64,000 nt of DNA, from the NCBI GenBank assembly GCA_018820275.1, contig JAHJOO010000066.1, positions 124,001 through 188,000 of the forward strand, read 5' to 3'. Positions 8,096 through 19,818 of the stretch are shown piece by piece. The notes under the pieces are model-generated. The model did not search any database, had not been told where the DNA came from, and saw only the letters and a list, made by a program, of their open reading frames with translations. The translations under genes and the position numbers were made by a program. How positions within the stretch are numbered: position 1 is the first letter of the stretch; each line of letters begins with the position of its first letter. The DNA is from Alphaproteobacteria bacterium (GTDB lineage: Bacteria > Pseudomonadota > Alphaproteobacteria > Caulobacterales > Caulobacteraceae).

Positions 8096-9940
8096 TCAGC
8101 CGATGCGCTCGAACACGCCGGCCAGGGCCCGCATGCGGCGCGCGTCGACCGCGTTCACGCCCCGGGCACCCGCCGCGGCCGTGAGTCTGGCCGCCACCGC
8201 GTCGCCGGCGGCCGCGTCGGGCGAGCCCGCGCGCCAGCCCTCGATCACGCCCCTGGCCTCGCCCAACAGCGCCGCGTCGGCACCCGAACGGGCCAGCTGG
8301 TCGACGTAGGACATGGCCACGTCCGGCGTGTCGGCCCACTGGACCCGGGTCTGGGTCTGCGGGTTGATCACGTCCATGCGGACGGCCTCGGCCGCGGCGA
8401 TCTCGGCGGCCGACAGCTGATCCGACGGCACCAGTTTCAGCACATCCAGGCCACGGGCGATCTCGCTGGAGTAGATGCGGCCGTTCAGCCAGTAGGCCGA
8501 CCAGGAGCCGCCCACCATCAGGCGATCGGCGTCCAGCGGGCCGCGGTCGAAGTAAGCGATCTCGATCGGCTTCATCGGGTCAGAGAAGTCCATCACCGAG
8601 ATGCCGCCCTGGTACCAGGCCTGGACCATCAGGTCGCGGCCGGGGACCGGGATCAGGTTGCCGTTATGGGCGACGCAGTTCTCGGTCGCGGTCTGGGCCG
8701 ACGGCAGCTTGTGGAAGGCGCGGCCGCGCAGCTTGCCATCGCCGCCGATCGTGGCGATCAGGTTGGCGCCCCAGGTCGTCGGATCCCCGGCCTGGCAGCG
8801 CGCGCCGATGCCGCCGCTCCATTCGTCGGTGAAGACGACCTTGTCACCCGTGTTGTCGAAGGTGGCCGAGTGCCAATAGGCCATGTCCGGGTCGAACATC
8901 TCGGAGATGCGCTTGGGGTTCTCCGGGTCGGTGATGTCGAGGAAGATGCCGTTGCCCGCGCAGGCGCCGGCCGCGCGGCTGATCTCCGGGAAGACCGTGA
9001 TGTCGTGGCACTGGTTGGTCTGGGCCGTCTCCTGGCTGGTCACGCCGATGCGGCCGCCGGTCCACAGGCCGTCGATACGGCCGTTGGCGTCGGCGAAGAT
9101 GCGCGGACGGCTGACGATGGCGGCGTCCTGCGGACGGTCCAGCGGCACCTTGATGACGTCGATCGAGTACAGCGCCGTGTCGGCGTTGCGGCCCGGCTCG
9201 CCCGAGGAGCAGATCGACAGCTCGTCGGCCCGGCGCACGCCCGAGGTGCCCGAGTTGTAGACGTACAGCACGTTCGGATCCGCGCTCGGCACCAGGGTGT
9301 GGGTGTGCGAGCCGCGGCAGGTCTGGACCGCCGCCACCTGGCGCGGGTTCGACAGGTCGGAGATGTCGAAGATGCGGACGCCGCGGAAGCGCTCAGCGTT
9401 GACCGCGCCCCCTGCCCCGCTGGTGCCGCAGTCCAGACGGCCGCGGTTTTCCTCGACCGACATGAACAGCAGATTGCCGTGGATCGACAGGTCGCCCTGC
9501 CCGCCGGGGCAGACGACCGACAGGATCAGCTCCGGCTTGCCCGAGGACACGTCATAGGCGTTGAAGCCGTTGAAGTTGCCGACGAAAAGCCGGTTGCCGG
9601 ACATCGCCATGTCGGTGTTCGACAGCGCCAGGGCGCTGAACGTGTCCGGGCTGGCCTGGATGCGGGCGTTCAGGGCCTGGCCCTCCGCCTGGGTGGTCGG
9701 CGGGGCGAAGATCATCGCCGGGTCGAAGAAGCCGGGCGGCGGCGGGGTGGCGCTCTCCAGCGCCAGGCCCTTGGCGGCTTGGCCGGCGTCGAGGATGCCG
9801 GCCGACAGCGTCGTGCGCGCGTCGGCGGCCACGACGGGGACCGCGGCCTGCGGGGCCTGGGCCTGGGCCTGGGCCGCGACGGCCCCCGACAGGACGGCCA
9901 GGGCGGCCGCGGAGGAAAGCAGGGTCTTGCGAACGAACAT
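8096..9940 (-). CDS. Secreted LVIVD-repeat beta-propeller-like protein
   Basis: A 614-residue protein with a Sec signal peptide (residues 1-27, ending AVAAQAQAQ). Successive blocks alternate between a residence phrase such as NRLFVGNFNGFNAYDVS, HGNLLFMSVEENRG, GVRIFDISDLSNPRQVAAVQT and ISVMDFSDPMKPIEIAYFDRG. These are typical LVIVD repeats that form a propeller-like scaffold. Several Cys residues fit an oxidising periplasm. Function is unknown. It follows the DUF305 gene by 15 nt on the same strand, so the two are very likely co-expressed. Confidence 0.82.
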   Translation of the reverse strand: MFVRKTLLSSAAALAVLSGAVAAQAQAQAPQAAVPVVAADARTTLSAGILDAGQAAKGLALESATPPPPGFFDPAMIFAPPTTQAEGQALNARIQASPDTFSALALSNTDMAMSGNRLFVGNFNGFNAYDVSSGKPELILSVVCPGGQGDLSIHGNLLFMSVEENRGRLDCGTSGAGGAVNAERFRGVRIFDISDLSNPRQVAAVQTCRGSHTHTLVPSADPNVLYVYNSGTSGVRRADELSICSSGEPGRNADTALYSIDVIKVPLDRPQDAAIVSRPRIFADANGRIDGLWTGGRIGVTSQETAQTNQCHDITVFPEISRAAGACAGNGIFLDITDPENPKRISEMFDPDMAYWHSATFDNTGDKVVFTDEWSGGIGARCQAGDPTTWGANLIATIGGDGKLRGRAFHKLPSAQTATENCVAHNGNLIPVPGRDLMVQAWYQGGISVMDFSDPMKPIEIAYFDRGPLDADRLMVGGSWSAYWLNGRIYSSEIARGLDVLKLVPSDQLSAAEIAAAEAVRMDVINPQTQTRVQWADTPDVAMSYVDQLARSGADAALLGEARGVIEGWRAGSPDAAAGDAVAARLTAAAGARGVNAVDARRMRALAGVFERIG

Positions 9941-9955
9941 GGCCGCTCCTTTGGG

Positions 9956-10675
9956 TCAGAGTTCAGCGAGAAGGCTGCGCATGCGCAGGATTTCGGACGA
10001 CTGGTCGGCGACGACCGAGGTGACGAAGTCGGACATCAGCGTGTCCTCGGCGGCGTCCGGCAGGGCCAGCAGCTCGTCCACCATGTCGAGCGCGCCCTGG
10101 TGGTGCTGGATCATGCCTTCCAGGAACAGCCGGTCGAACTCGGGGCCGTGCGCGGCCGCGAGGCGCGCCATCTGGGCCGGCGACAGCATGCCCGGCATCA
10201 GCGGCGTCTCGGACGGCCCCGCCTGATGGCCGGCGTGGCCCGCGTGGGCGTCATGGCCGGTGCCGTGAGCCGCCGGCGCGCCGTGCCCGGCGTGAAGATC
10301 GTGCGCCTCGACCGGCTGGCCGCGGGCTTGCAGCCAGCCGCTCATCAGGTCCATCTCGGACGCCTGGCCGATGGCGATGCGGCGTCCCAGCGCCTTCACC
10401 CGCGGGGAATGCCCCTGGACTTCCAGCAGCTTCACCATCTCCACGGCCTGGGCGTGGTGCACGATCATGTGCTGCATGAAGCGCACGTCGGCGGCGGTGA
10501 AGGTGGTGCGCCCCATCTCCGCGGCCTGGGCGGCCGTGACCGTGCGCGTGGGCTGCCCCGGCGCGCCCGGCTGGAAGATCGGCGGCGACGCGGGCGGGTC
10601 CTGCCGCGCAGGCGTCGTCGGATCCTGCAGGATCAGGGACAGGATCCCCACGGCGAGGCCCGGCAGATGCGGCAA
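9956..10675 (-). CDS. DUF305 metal-binding-like protein with His-rich linker
   Basis: About 239 residues, containing two DUF305 helical units, each with a His pair: HMIVHHAQAVEM (H73, H74) and GMIQHHQGALDMV (H191, H192). Between them, residues about 125-150 are a His/Gly-rich linker with the repeated HAGH pattern, suggesting metal binding. DUF305 proteins adopt a ferritin-like four-helix fold and are usually exported. The first residues are hydrophobic but the start is uncertain: the longest frame starts at TTG 10675 and a GTG lies 8 codons downstream. It is the upstream partner of the LVIVD gene. Confidence 0.8.
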   Translation of the reverse strand: MPHLPGLAVGILSLILQDPTTPARQDPPASPPIFQPGAPGQPTRTVTAAQAAEMGRTTFTAADVRFMQHMIVHHAQAVEMVKLLEVQGHSPRVKALGRRIAIGQASEMDLMSGWLQARGQPVEAHDLHAGHGAPAAHGTGHDAHAGHAGHQAGPSETPLMPGMLSPAQMARLAAAHGPEFDRLFLEGMIQHHQGALDMVDELLALPDAAEDTLMSDFVTSVVADQSSEILRMRSLLAEL

Positions 10676-10751
10676 ATCACGAACTCCCCACGCGACTTAG
10701 GGGGCGGACACTAGGGCCAGCCACGCCATGCGGGCAAGCGCGCTGAGGTGT

Positions 10752-10958
10752 CTATTCCGTAATGTGGCCTGGCGCGAGGATCTGCTCCGGCGTCTCCGAC
10801 ACGTGCAGCACGCGCTCCACCCAGCTGGAGTCGACGTGGACGGCCGTCCGCACGGGCAGGCCCTTCATCGGCTTCAGGACGCTGAGCGTCCGCACGTGGT
10901 CCAGATTGACCCAGTGCACCTTGCCATCCAGCTCCGTGACGCGCGCGAACCGGGCCAT
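10752..10958 (-). CDS. Small conserved-looking protein coupled to lpd
   Basis: A 68-residue ORF (MARFARVTELDGKVHWVNLDHV...) whose ATG shares its A with the stop codon of lpd (TGATG), the arrangement expected for translational coupling. It is the last member of the pyruvate dehydrogenase operon. The sequence alternates short beta-like and polar segments, with no membrane segment and no cysteine. I do not recognise the family. The tight coupling is the main evidence that it is real. Confidence 0.6.
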   Translation of the reverse strand: MARFARVTELDGKVHWVNLDHVRTLSVLKPMKGLPVRTAVHVDSSWVERVLHVSETPEQILAPGHITE

Positions 10959-12361
10959 CAGATGTGGATCACCCGGCCATAGGCGTCCAGCGCCGCCTCG
11001 TGCATGGCCTCGGACATGGTCGGGTGGGGGTAGACGATACCGTGGATGTCCTCCTCGGTCGCCTCCATGGTGATGGCGGTGACGTAGCCCTGGATCATCT
11101 CGGTGACCTCGGCGCCGATCATGTGCGCGCCGATCAGCGCCCCCGTTTTCGCGTCGAAGATCGTCTTCACGAAGCCCTCGGTCTCGCCCGAGGCGATGGC
11201 CTTGCCGTTCACCTTGAAGGGGAAGCGGCCGATCTTCACCTCGCGCTTCTCGGCCTTCGCCTGCTGTTCGGTGATCCCGACCGAGGCCACCTGCGGCTGG
11301 GCATAGGTGCAGCCGGCGATGGGCGAGTGGACGTTCGGGGTCGCAAAGCCGGCGATGTGTTCGGCGGCGTGGATGCCTTCGTGCGAGGCCTTGTGCGCCA
11401 GCCAGGGCGCGCCGGCGCAGTCGCCGATGGCGTAGAGGCCCTTCACATTGGTCCGGCAGTGGCCGTCGATGGTGATGTGGCCGCGGTCCATGTTGACGCC
11501 CAGCGCCTCCAGGCCGATGCCGTCGGTGTTGGCGGTGATGCCCACGGCGGAGATGCAGACCTCGGCCTCGAGCGTCTCGGCCTTGCCGCCGGCCTCAATG
11601 GCCACCTGCACGCCCTTGCCGCCCCTGGAGACCTTGGTGACCTTGCAGCCGGTGCGGAACTTCATGCCGCGCTTCTCGAAGGCCTTCTGCGCGGCCCTGG
11701 ACACTTCCTCGTCCTCGACCGGCATGATGCGGTCCACGGCCTCGACCACGGTCACTTCGGCGCCGAGCGCGCGGTAGAAGCTGCCGAACTCGATGCCGAT
11801 GGCGCCGGAGCCGATCACCACGATCGACGCCGGCATCTTCTTCGGCGCCATGGCCTCGCGATAGGCCCAGATGCGGTCGCCGTCGGCTTCGAGGCCGATC
11901 TGCGGGATCGCCTTGGCGCGCGCCCCGACGGCCAGCATGACCGCCTTCGCCTCGACCGTGCGCGATCCGCCGGCCTTCAGCGCGATGACGACCTTCGGCG
12001 CGTCCTCGCCCGGCTCGAGCTTCGCCGTGCCCTCGATGACCTCGATCTTGTTCTTCTTCATCAGGAAGCCGACGCCGCTGTTCAGCTGCTTCGCCACCCC
12101 GCGCGAGCGGGCGATGATGGCGTCGAAGTCAAAGCCCACCTTGTCGGCGGACAGGCCGTAGTCCTTGAGATGGCTCAGGCTCTCGTACTTCTCGCCCGAC
12201 TTCAGCAGGGCCTTGGTCGGGATGCAGCCCCAGTTCAGGCAGATGCCGCCCAGGTTCTCGCGCTCGACGATCGCGACCTTGAGGCCCAGCTGGGAGGCGC
12301 GGATGGCCGCGACGTAGCCGCCGGGGCCCGAGCCGATGACGATGAGGTCGAATTCAGCCAC
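10958..12361 (-). CDS. lpdA: Dihydrolipoyl dehydrogenase (E3)
   Basis: A 467-residue FAD disulfide oxidoreductase that reoxidises dihydrolipoyl groups with NAD+. Visible motifs are the FAD-binding VIGSGPGGYVAAIRA, the redox-active GGICLNWGCIPTKALL (two Cys five apart), the NAD-binding VVIGSGAIGIEFGSFY, YAIGDCAGAPWLAHKASHEG, and the C-terminal dimer-interface catalytic YPHPTMSEAMHEA. It is placed 10 nt after pdhC in the pdh operon, so it probably serves the pyruvate complex. Confidence 0.96.
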   Translation of the reverse strand: MAEFDLIVIGSGPGGYVAAIRASQLGLKVAIVERENLGGICLNWGCIPTKALLKSGEKYESLSHLKDYGLSADKVGFDFDAIIARSRGVAKQLNSGVGFLMKKNKIEVIEGTAKLEPGEDAPKVVIALKAGGSRTVEAKAVMLAVGARAKAIPQIGLEADGDRIWAYREAMAPKKMPASIVVIGSGAIGIEFGSFYRALGAEVTVVEAVDRIMPVEDEEVSRAAQKAFEKRGMKFRTGCKVTKVSRGGKGVQVAIEAGGKAETLEAEVCISAVGITANTDGIGLEALGVNMDRGHITIDGHCRTNVKGLYAIGDCAGAPWLAHKASHEGIHAAEHIAGFATPNVHSPIAGCTYAQPQVASVGITEQQAKAEKREVKIGRFPFKVNGKAIASGETEGFVKTIFDAKTGALIGAHMIGAEVTEMIQGYVTAITMEATEEDIHGIVYPHPTMSEAMHEAALDAYGRVIHI

Positions 12362-12371
12362 GGTGTCGTCC

Positions 12372-13637
12372 TTACGCCAGCATCGTCACAGGATCTTCGA
12401 TCATCGCCTTGAAGACCTGCAGGAATTTCGCGCCGATCGCGCCGTCGACCACGCGGTGGTCGCAGGTCAGGGTCACGGTCATCACGGTGGCTATGGCCAG
12501 CTGGCCGTCCTTGACCACGGGGCGTTGCTCCCCTGCCCCCACGCTCATGATCGCGCCCTGCGGCTCGTTGATGATCGAGGCGAAGGCCTTGATGCCGAAC
12601 ATGCCGAGGTTGGAGACCGAGAAGGTGCCGCCCTGGAACTCGTCGGGCTTCAGCTTGCGGTCGCGGGCGCGTTTGGCGAGATCCTTCGACTCGGTCGCGA
12701 TCTGCGACAGGGTCTTGGTCTCGGCCTTGCGGATGATCGGCGTGATCAGGCCGCCGTCGATCGCCACCGCCATCGCCACGTCGGCGTGGTGGTGCAGGGC
12801 GATGCCCTCGGGCGAATAGCTGGCGTTGGCCTCCGGCACCGCCTTCAGCGCCATGGCCGAGGCCTTGAGCACGAAGTCGTTGACCGAGACCTTGATCCCG
12901 TCCTTCTCCAGCACCGCATTCACCTTGGCGCGCGACGCCAGCAGGCCGTCGATCTCGCAGTCGATGGTCAGCGGGAAGTGCGGCACGTCGCGGAAGCTGT
13001 CCGTCAGCCGCCGCGCGATCGCCTTGCGCATGCCGTCCAGCGGGACGAGGTCATAGCTGCCGTCCGGGATACCCTGCTGGGCCAGGGACAGGACCTGACG
13101 CGGTTCGCCCCTCGCGGCCGACGCGGCGGCCGGGGCCGAGGCGGCGACGCCCTTGCCGGCGGCTTCCACGTCCGCCTTGACGATGCGACCGCGCGGGCCC
13201 GTGCCCTTGATACTCTTCAGGTCCAGCCCGGCCTCCCTGGCCAGACGACGGGCCAGTGGCGAGGCGAAAATGCGTTCCCCATCCTTGGCGGGCGCCGGCG
13301 CTGCCTTGGGGGCTTCCGCCTTTTCGGCCTTGGGTTCGGCCTTCTCTTCAGCCTTGGCGTCCGCCTTGGGCGCGTCCTTCTTCGGCGCGGGCGCGGCGTC
13401 GTCGCCGGCCAGGCGGGCGATCGGCGTGTTGACCTTCACCCCCTCGGTGCCTTCGGCCACCAGGATTTCCAGCACCTCACCCTCGTCGACGGCCTCGACC
13501 TCCATGGTCGCCTTGTCCGTCTCGATCTCGGCGATCACCTGACCGGCGGAGACGACGTCCCCGACCTTGACGTGCCATTTGGCCAGCACGCCCTCTTCCA
13601 TGGTGGGCGACAGGGCGGGCATCAGGATGTCGGTCAT
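12372..13637 (-). CDS. pdhC: Pyruvate dehydrogenase E2, dihydrolipoamide acetyltransferase
   Basis: A 421-residue protein. One lipoyl domain (residues 1-80) has the lipoylated Lys42 in [11 protein letters not shown]. An Ala/Lys/Pro-rich flexible linker and the peripheral subunit-binding domain ([16 protein letters not shown]) follow. The catalytic acyltransferase domain ends in [17 protein letters not shown] with the HRxxxDG active-site motif. The start ATG at 13637 overlaps the stop of the DUF5076 gene. The frame stays open further upstream, but homologous lipoyl proteins begin at this [11 protein letters not shown]. Its lipoyl-coding DNA is nearly the same as that at the start of pdhB. Confidence 0.95.
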   Translation of the reverse strand: MTDILMPALSPTMEEGVLAKWHVKVGDVVSAGQVIAEIETDKATMEVEAVDEGEVLEILVAEGTEGVKVNTPIARLAGDDAAPAPKKDAPKADAKAEEKAEPKAEKAEAPKAAPAPAKDGERIFASPLARRLAREAGLDLKSIKGTGPRGRIVKADVEAAGKGVAASAPAAASAARGEPRQVLSLAQQGIPDGSYDLVPLDGMRKAIARRLTDSFRDVPHFPLTIDCEIDGLLASRAKVNAVLEKDGIKVSVNDFVLKASAMALKAVPEANASYSPEGIALHHHADVAMAVAIDGGLITPIIRKAETKTLSQIATESKDLAKRARDRKLKPDEFQGGTFSVSNLGMFGIKAFASIINEPQGAIMSVGAGEQRPVVKDGQLAIATVMTVTLTCDHRVVDGAIGAKFLQVFKAMIEDPVTMLA

Positions 13638-13947
13638 TGCACGCTCCCTCTGGAGGCGTCGGGTTCGGCGGCGGTGCGGATGTTGTTGGCCTTGATGGCC
13701 TCGCTCATGCCTTCGAGGATGCGGTTGTAGGCCTGTTTCTCGTCCTGGCCGTGCCGCACGGCATAACCGTGGGCCATGTGCTTCGCCGCGACCACCAGCA
13801 TGTGTCCGAACCGCGCCGGGTCGTTGAAGGCCGGCTTGATGGACATGACGGGCTCGTCCTTGGACCACCACATGCGCAGCAGTTCGACCGCTTCGGGATC
13901 GGCCGCCACGCTGTCGGGAACCCGGATCAGGAAGTCATCCGGGGCGC

Positions 13948-13951
<4 letters not shown>
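13634..13951 (-). CDS. DUF5076 protein in the pdh operon
   Basis: A 105-residue protein ([42 protein letters not shown]...). It overlaps pdhB by 4 nt and pdhC by 4 nt, so all three are translated as one coupled block. The pattern fits DUF5076, a small family found with pyruvate dehydrogenase genes in Caulobacterales. There is no signal or membrane segment. Function is unknown. Location suggests a role in assembling or regulating the complex, which is inference only. Confidence 0.75.
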
Positions 13952-15329
<1,378 letters not shown>

Positions 15330-15333
<4 letters not shown>

Positions 15334-16355
15334 TGGGCGGCCTCCACATAGACGTCGGTATAGAGCTCGGACGGGTCCGGCTCGGGGCTTTCCTGGGCGA
15401 ACTGCACGGCCTCGGCGACGATCGCCTTGATCTCGGCGTCGATGGCCTTGATCTCGTCCTCGGTCGCCTTGGCGTCGGCCAGCAGCTTCTTCACGTGCTC
15501 GATCGGGTCGCGGGTCGTCTTGACCTCATCGACCTCCTCCTTGGTCCGGTACTTGGCCGGATCGGACATGGAGTGGCCGCGATAGCGATAGGTCTTCACT
15601 TCCAGGATGAAGGGGCCGCCGCCCTCGCGGGCCCGCTTCACGGCCCGGGCCGTGGCGTCCTTGACCGCCAGCACGTCCATGCCGTCGACCTGTTCGCCCG
15701 GGATGCCGAAGCTGGCGCCGCGCATGTACAGCTCGGTCGTCGCCGAGGCGCGCTCGATCGAGGTCCCCATGGCGTACTGGTTGTTCTCGATGATGAAGAT
15801 GGCCGGCAGCTTCCACAGCTGGGCCATGTTGAAGCTCTCGTAGACCTGGCCCTGGTTGGCCGCGCCGTCGCCGAAATAGATGAAGCTGACCGAATCGTCG
15901 CCGCGGTACTTGCCGGCAAAGGCCAGGCCGGTGCCCAACGCGACCTGGGCGCCGACGATGCCGTGGCCGCCGTAGAAGCCGGTCGGCACGTCGAACATGT
16001 GCATCGACCCGCCCTTGCCCTTGGACGAGCCGCCGATGCGGCCGGTCAGTTCGGCCATGACCTCCTTCGGGTCCATGCCGGCGGCCAACATGTGCCCGTG
16101 GTCGCGGTAGCCGGTGATGATCTTGTCGTGGCCCTGCTTCACGCTCTCCTGGACGCCCACCGCCACGGCCTCCTGGCCGATGTACAGGTGGCAGAAGCCG
16201 CCGATCAGACCCATGCCGTACAGCTGGCCGGCCCGCTCCTCGAAGCGGCGGATCAGCAGCATCTCGCGGTAGTAGCGAAGCAGGTCTTCCTTCGACGCCT
16301 GGGGGGCGTTGGGGATCTTCTTCTGGGCAGTCTTATCGGAGGGGGCTTTCGCCAT
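15330..16355 (-). CDS. pdhA: Pyruvate dehydrogenase E1 subunit alpha
   Basis: A 341-residue thiamine-diphosphate subunit. The TPP/Mg motif [15 protein letters not shown]...ENN spans the usual 30 residues. [19 protein letters not shown] is the phosphorylation-loop-like region conserved in the family. [13 protein letters not shown] and [12 protein letters not shown] are the usual N-terminal signatures. As first gene of the operon pdhA-pdhB-DUF5076-pdhC-lpd, it is preceded by a 113-nt gap to ftsB, where the operon promoter may lie or where read-through from ftsB could enter. Confidence 0.96.
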
Positions 16356-16468
16356 CCGCCATCTCCCGGCTGGGCCCCAGGGCCGGGGCCTTCTGACTTT
16401 ACGGAAAGGGGCTTTAGCAGCCTTGGTTCCGGAAAGGCAAAGCCGGGATCACGGGCTGTAACAACAGT

Positions 16469-16801
16469 TCAGGCCGCGGCGCGACGGTCGCCCCTGGCCG
16501 CCGCCGGGGCCTGAACCTCGACCACCACGTCGCGCGGGTCGGAATAGCCGAGCAGCGCCCGCGCCCGCTCTTCCAGCAGGTCCCGCGACAGGTTGTCATC
16601 GCCAAGATGCCGCACCCGAACCTCGAGGTCGGCGCGCTCCCGCTCCAGCCGCAGGGCCTCGGCCTCCCGGGCCGCCAGGGCATCGGCGCGCGCATGGGCC
16701 GACAGCAGGCCCAGCTGGCCGGTCAGCGCTTGGATGGACAGATAGACGACCGCCAGAAACAAAGCGACGGTCACGCGATACGGCTTCATGCGGTCCAGCA
16801 A
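16469..16801 (-). CDS. ftsB: FtsB/DivIC septum formation initiator
   Basis: A 110-residue divisome protein. After MLDRMKPYR comes one membrane segment (VTVALFLAVVYLSIQAL), then a coiled coil (residues about 35-75, ARADALAAREAEALRLERERADLEVRV) and a short C-terminal domain. The frame starts either at TTG 16801 or at ATG 16789. An AAGGAG sequence 8 nt before the TTG (16811-16815 on the plus strand) favours the TTG. FtsB bridges FtsQ and FtsL at the septum. The eno-ftsB-pdhA order is common in alphaproteobacteria. Confidence 0.88.
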   Translation of the reverse strand: MLDRMKPYRVTVALFLAVVYLSIQALTGQLGLLSAHARADALAAREAEALRLERERADLEVRVRHLGDDNLSRDLLEERARALLGYSDPRDVVVEVQAPAAARGDRRAAA

Positions 16802-16891
16802 CTCGGACGCTCCTTCTGAGCGCGGGGGATTCCCTGCTCAGGGATGACCGAAAATGCCTAATGAACCGTAGCTTCGCCGTAAGATCGAAGC

Positions 16892-18202
<1,311 letters not shown>

Positions 18203-18237
18203 TTAACGCAGACCCTCCGGCTGCGCCACCGGCCCCG

Positions 18238-18873
18238 TCAGGAACAGCCTTCGACGTACTGGATCGAGGGACCGCCGCCGCGGATCGCCGTGACGCGCCC
18301 GTCCATGCCGATCTCGTAGACCAGGCCGCGCGCGGCCGGATCCTGGACGTAGGCCGTGCCCCCGGCAGGGGGGCTCCAGACGGTGACGTACTCGGCCGGG
18401 GCCGAGACGTATTTGTGCGGACTGACGACCGCGGCCGGGCCGTAGGCGGCCTTCACGGCCGCAGCCTCGGCACCGAGGCCGAAGCCCCGGTCGGTCTTCA
18501 GCGCGGAGTCGCGGATCAGGGAAACGCGCGTCAGACGGTCGTTCTCGATCATGACCAGCGTGCCCTCCGGCGCGCGGGCGGGGCGGAACTCGTCGCATTG
18601 GGCGGGATCCGGGCCGCCGACCGCGCCCGGATTGGCGTCGTCGCCCCAGGCCGCGACGACCTCCGCCCGCGTCATGCCGATGCGGAGCGGACCCAGACCG
18701 GTGGCCGTCAGGACGTTTCCGGCGGGCGTCGGGGTCGGCGCGGGTCCGCTGGGCGCGGGTTCCGGCGGGGCCGATCCGGGCGCCGGGCCGGAGGGTTCCG
18801 GGGCGTCGGGCGCCCCGCATGCGGCGAGCGTCAGGGCGGCAACGGCGGTCAGGGTCAGGGCGAGGGCGCGCAT
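18238..18873 (-). CDS. Putative lipoprotein with Pro-rich linker
   Basis: A 211-residue protein. The signal peptide ends LAAC (lipidated Cys19), followed by a Pro/Ala/Gly-rich linker (residues about 20-55) and a globular part with GLGPLRIGMTRAEVVAAWG. That phrase resembles the start of small secreted domains in which a RIGMT motif precedes a helix. Two more Cys residues (DPAQCDEF and the last-but-one residue) could form a disulfide. I do not recognise the family. It lies between eno and rpmF, downstream of the rpmF terminator. Confidence 0.7.
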   Translation of the reverse strand: MRALALTLTAVAALTLAACGAPDAPEPSGPAPGSAPPEPAPSGPAPTPTPAGNVLTATGLGPLRIGMTRAEVVAAWGDDANPGAVGGPDPAQCDEFRPARAPEGTLVMIENDRLTRVSLIRDSALKTDRGFGLGAEAAAVKAAYGPAAVVSPHKYVSAPAEYVTVWSPPAGGTAYVQDPAARGLVYEIGMDGRVTAIRGGGPSIQYVEGCS

Positions 18874-18911
18874 AGGTATCTCCGCAGGAAGGATGCAAGC
18901 CGGAACGCACG

Positions 18912-18942
18912 AAAACGGCGCGCGGGGCCACCGCGCGCCGTT
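18912..18942 (-). terminator. Rho-independent terminator of rpmF
   Basis: A perfect 12-bp stem (18914-18925 with 18931-18942) and a 5-nt loop. On the minus strand it is followed by a TTTT run. It sits 27 nt after the rpmF stop, so it should end that transcript. Confidence 0.85.
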
Positions 18943-18968
18943 GAAAAACGTCAGACGTTGCTGGAGTC

Positions 18969-19151
18969 CTAGTCTTCCTTGGGCGTCAGCACCTGACGGC
19001 CGCGATAGGTGCCGGTCTTCAGGTCGATGTGGTGCGGGCGCTTCAGCTCGCCCGTGTCCTTGTCCTCGACGTAGGCGTTGGTGCCGAGGGCGTCGTGGGC
19101 GCGGCGCATGTTGCGACGCGACGGCGATACTTTGCGCTTGGGAACGGCCAT
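18969..19151 (-). CDS. rpmF: 50S ribosomal protein L32
   Basis: A 60-residue basic protein starting [22 protein letters not shown], the standard L32 opening. The C-terminal half lacks the two CxxC pairs of zinc-binding L32 forms, as in other alphaproteobacteria. It assembles into the large ribosomal subunit. It has its own strong terminator and is not tightly joined to its neighbours. Confidence 0.97.
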   Translation of the reverse strand: MAVPKRKVSPSRRNMRRAHDALGTNAYVEDKDTGELKRPHHIDLKTGTYRGRQVLTPKED

Positions 19152-19271
19152 GTCCGTCTCGATCTTCAGGCTGGGCGTCGCCGGAAAGGCCGGAGGACGC
19201 GGAAATACGACTGCGACGGCCGAACCGGGCCGCTGCGGGAGGCGGGCTTATGCCGGAACGTCATGGCGATT

Positions 19272-19787
19272 TCAAGCCTCGCCGCGCGCGCCCCAGTCTT
19301 CGCGCGAAAGGGCATAGAAAAAGCTGTCCTTCCATTCCCCGCCGACATTCCACGTCCGCTCCGCGAATCCCGTCCGGACGAAGCCCAGCGCCTCCAGCAG
19401 GCGAATCGACGCGGCGTTCTCCGGATCGACGTCCGCGGTGACGGTCGCGTGGTCGGCCCCGGCGAACAGATGGCCTATCGCCGCCGCGCACGCCTCGCGG
19501 GCGACCCCCCGTCCCCAGACCTCGGGGTGGAGGATGTAGCCGATCTCCGGGGGCCTGAAGAAGCCGGCCTTGCCGACCACCCGGCCCTCGAACTCGACCA
19601 CGAAGTCGGGATGATCGGGACCGCTCGCGATCATCGAGTCCAGCCATTGCCGCGTCTGGTCCAGATCGAGGTGCGGCGGCGTCGACCACCAGCGCGTCGC
19701 CTGGGCGCTGGACAACACCGCGTGCATCGCCGCCAGATCCTCCGGGCGGGCGGTGCGCAGGGTCAGGCGTGGCGTCCGGATTTCCAT
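19272..19787 (-). CDS. GNAT acetyltransferase, RimJ/RimL type
   Basis: A 171-residue acetyltransferase. It begins IRTPRLTLRTARPEDLAAMHAVL, as usual for RimJ/RimL-type enzymes. It continues with EIGYILHPEVWGRGVAREACAAAI, the acetyl-CoA pyrophosphate-binding motif A with a Q/RxxGxG/A-like GRGVA. It closes with NAASIRLLEALGFVRTG (motif B). The substrate may be a protein N-terminus or a small amine and cannot be told. A second, unrelated GNAT lies 31 nt upstream on the same strand. Confidence 0.88.
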   Translation of the reverse strand: MEIRTPRLTLRTARPEDLAAMHAVLSSAQATRWWSTPPHLDLDQTRQWLDSMIASGPDHPDFVVEFEGRVVGKAGFFRPPEIGYILHPEVWGRGVAREACAAAIGHLFAGADHATVTADVDPENAASIRLLEALGFVRTGFAERTWNVGGEWKDSFFYALSREDWGARGEA

Positions 19788-19818
19788 CCCGCGCCGATGC
19801 GCCCGTGTCCCACGGCGG

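Noticed and set aside
8030..10714. A very long plus-strand open frame (894 codons) over the LVIVD/DUF305 genes
   Set aside because: It is the antisense of GC-rich coding DNA. It has no family-like motif and the minus-strand genes explain the sequence.
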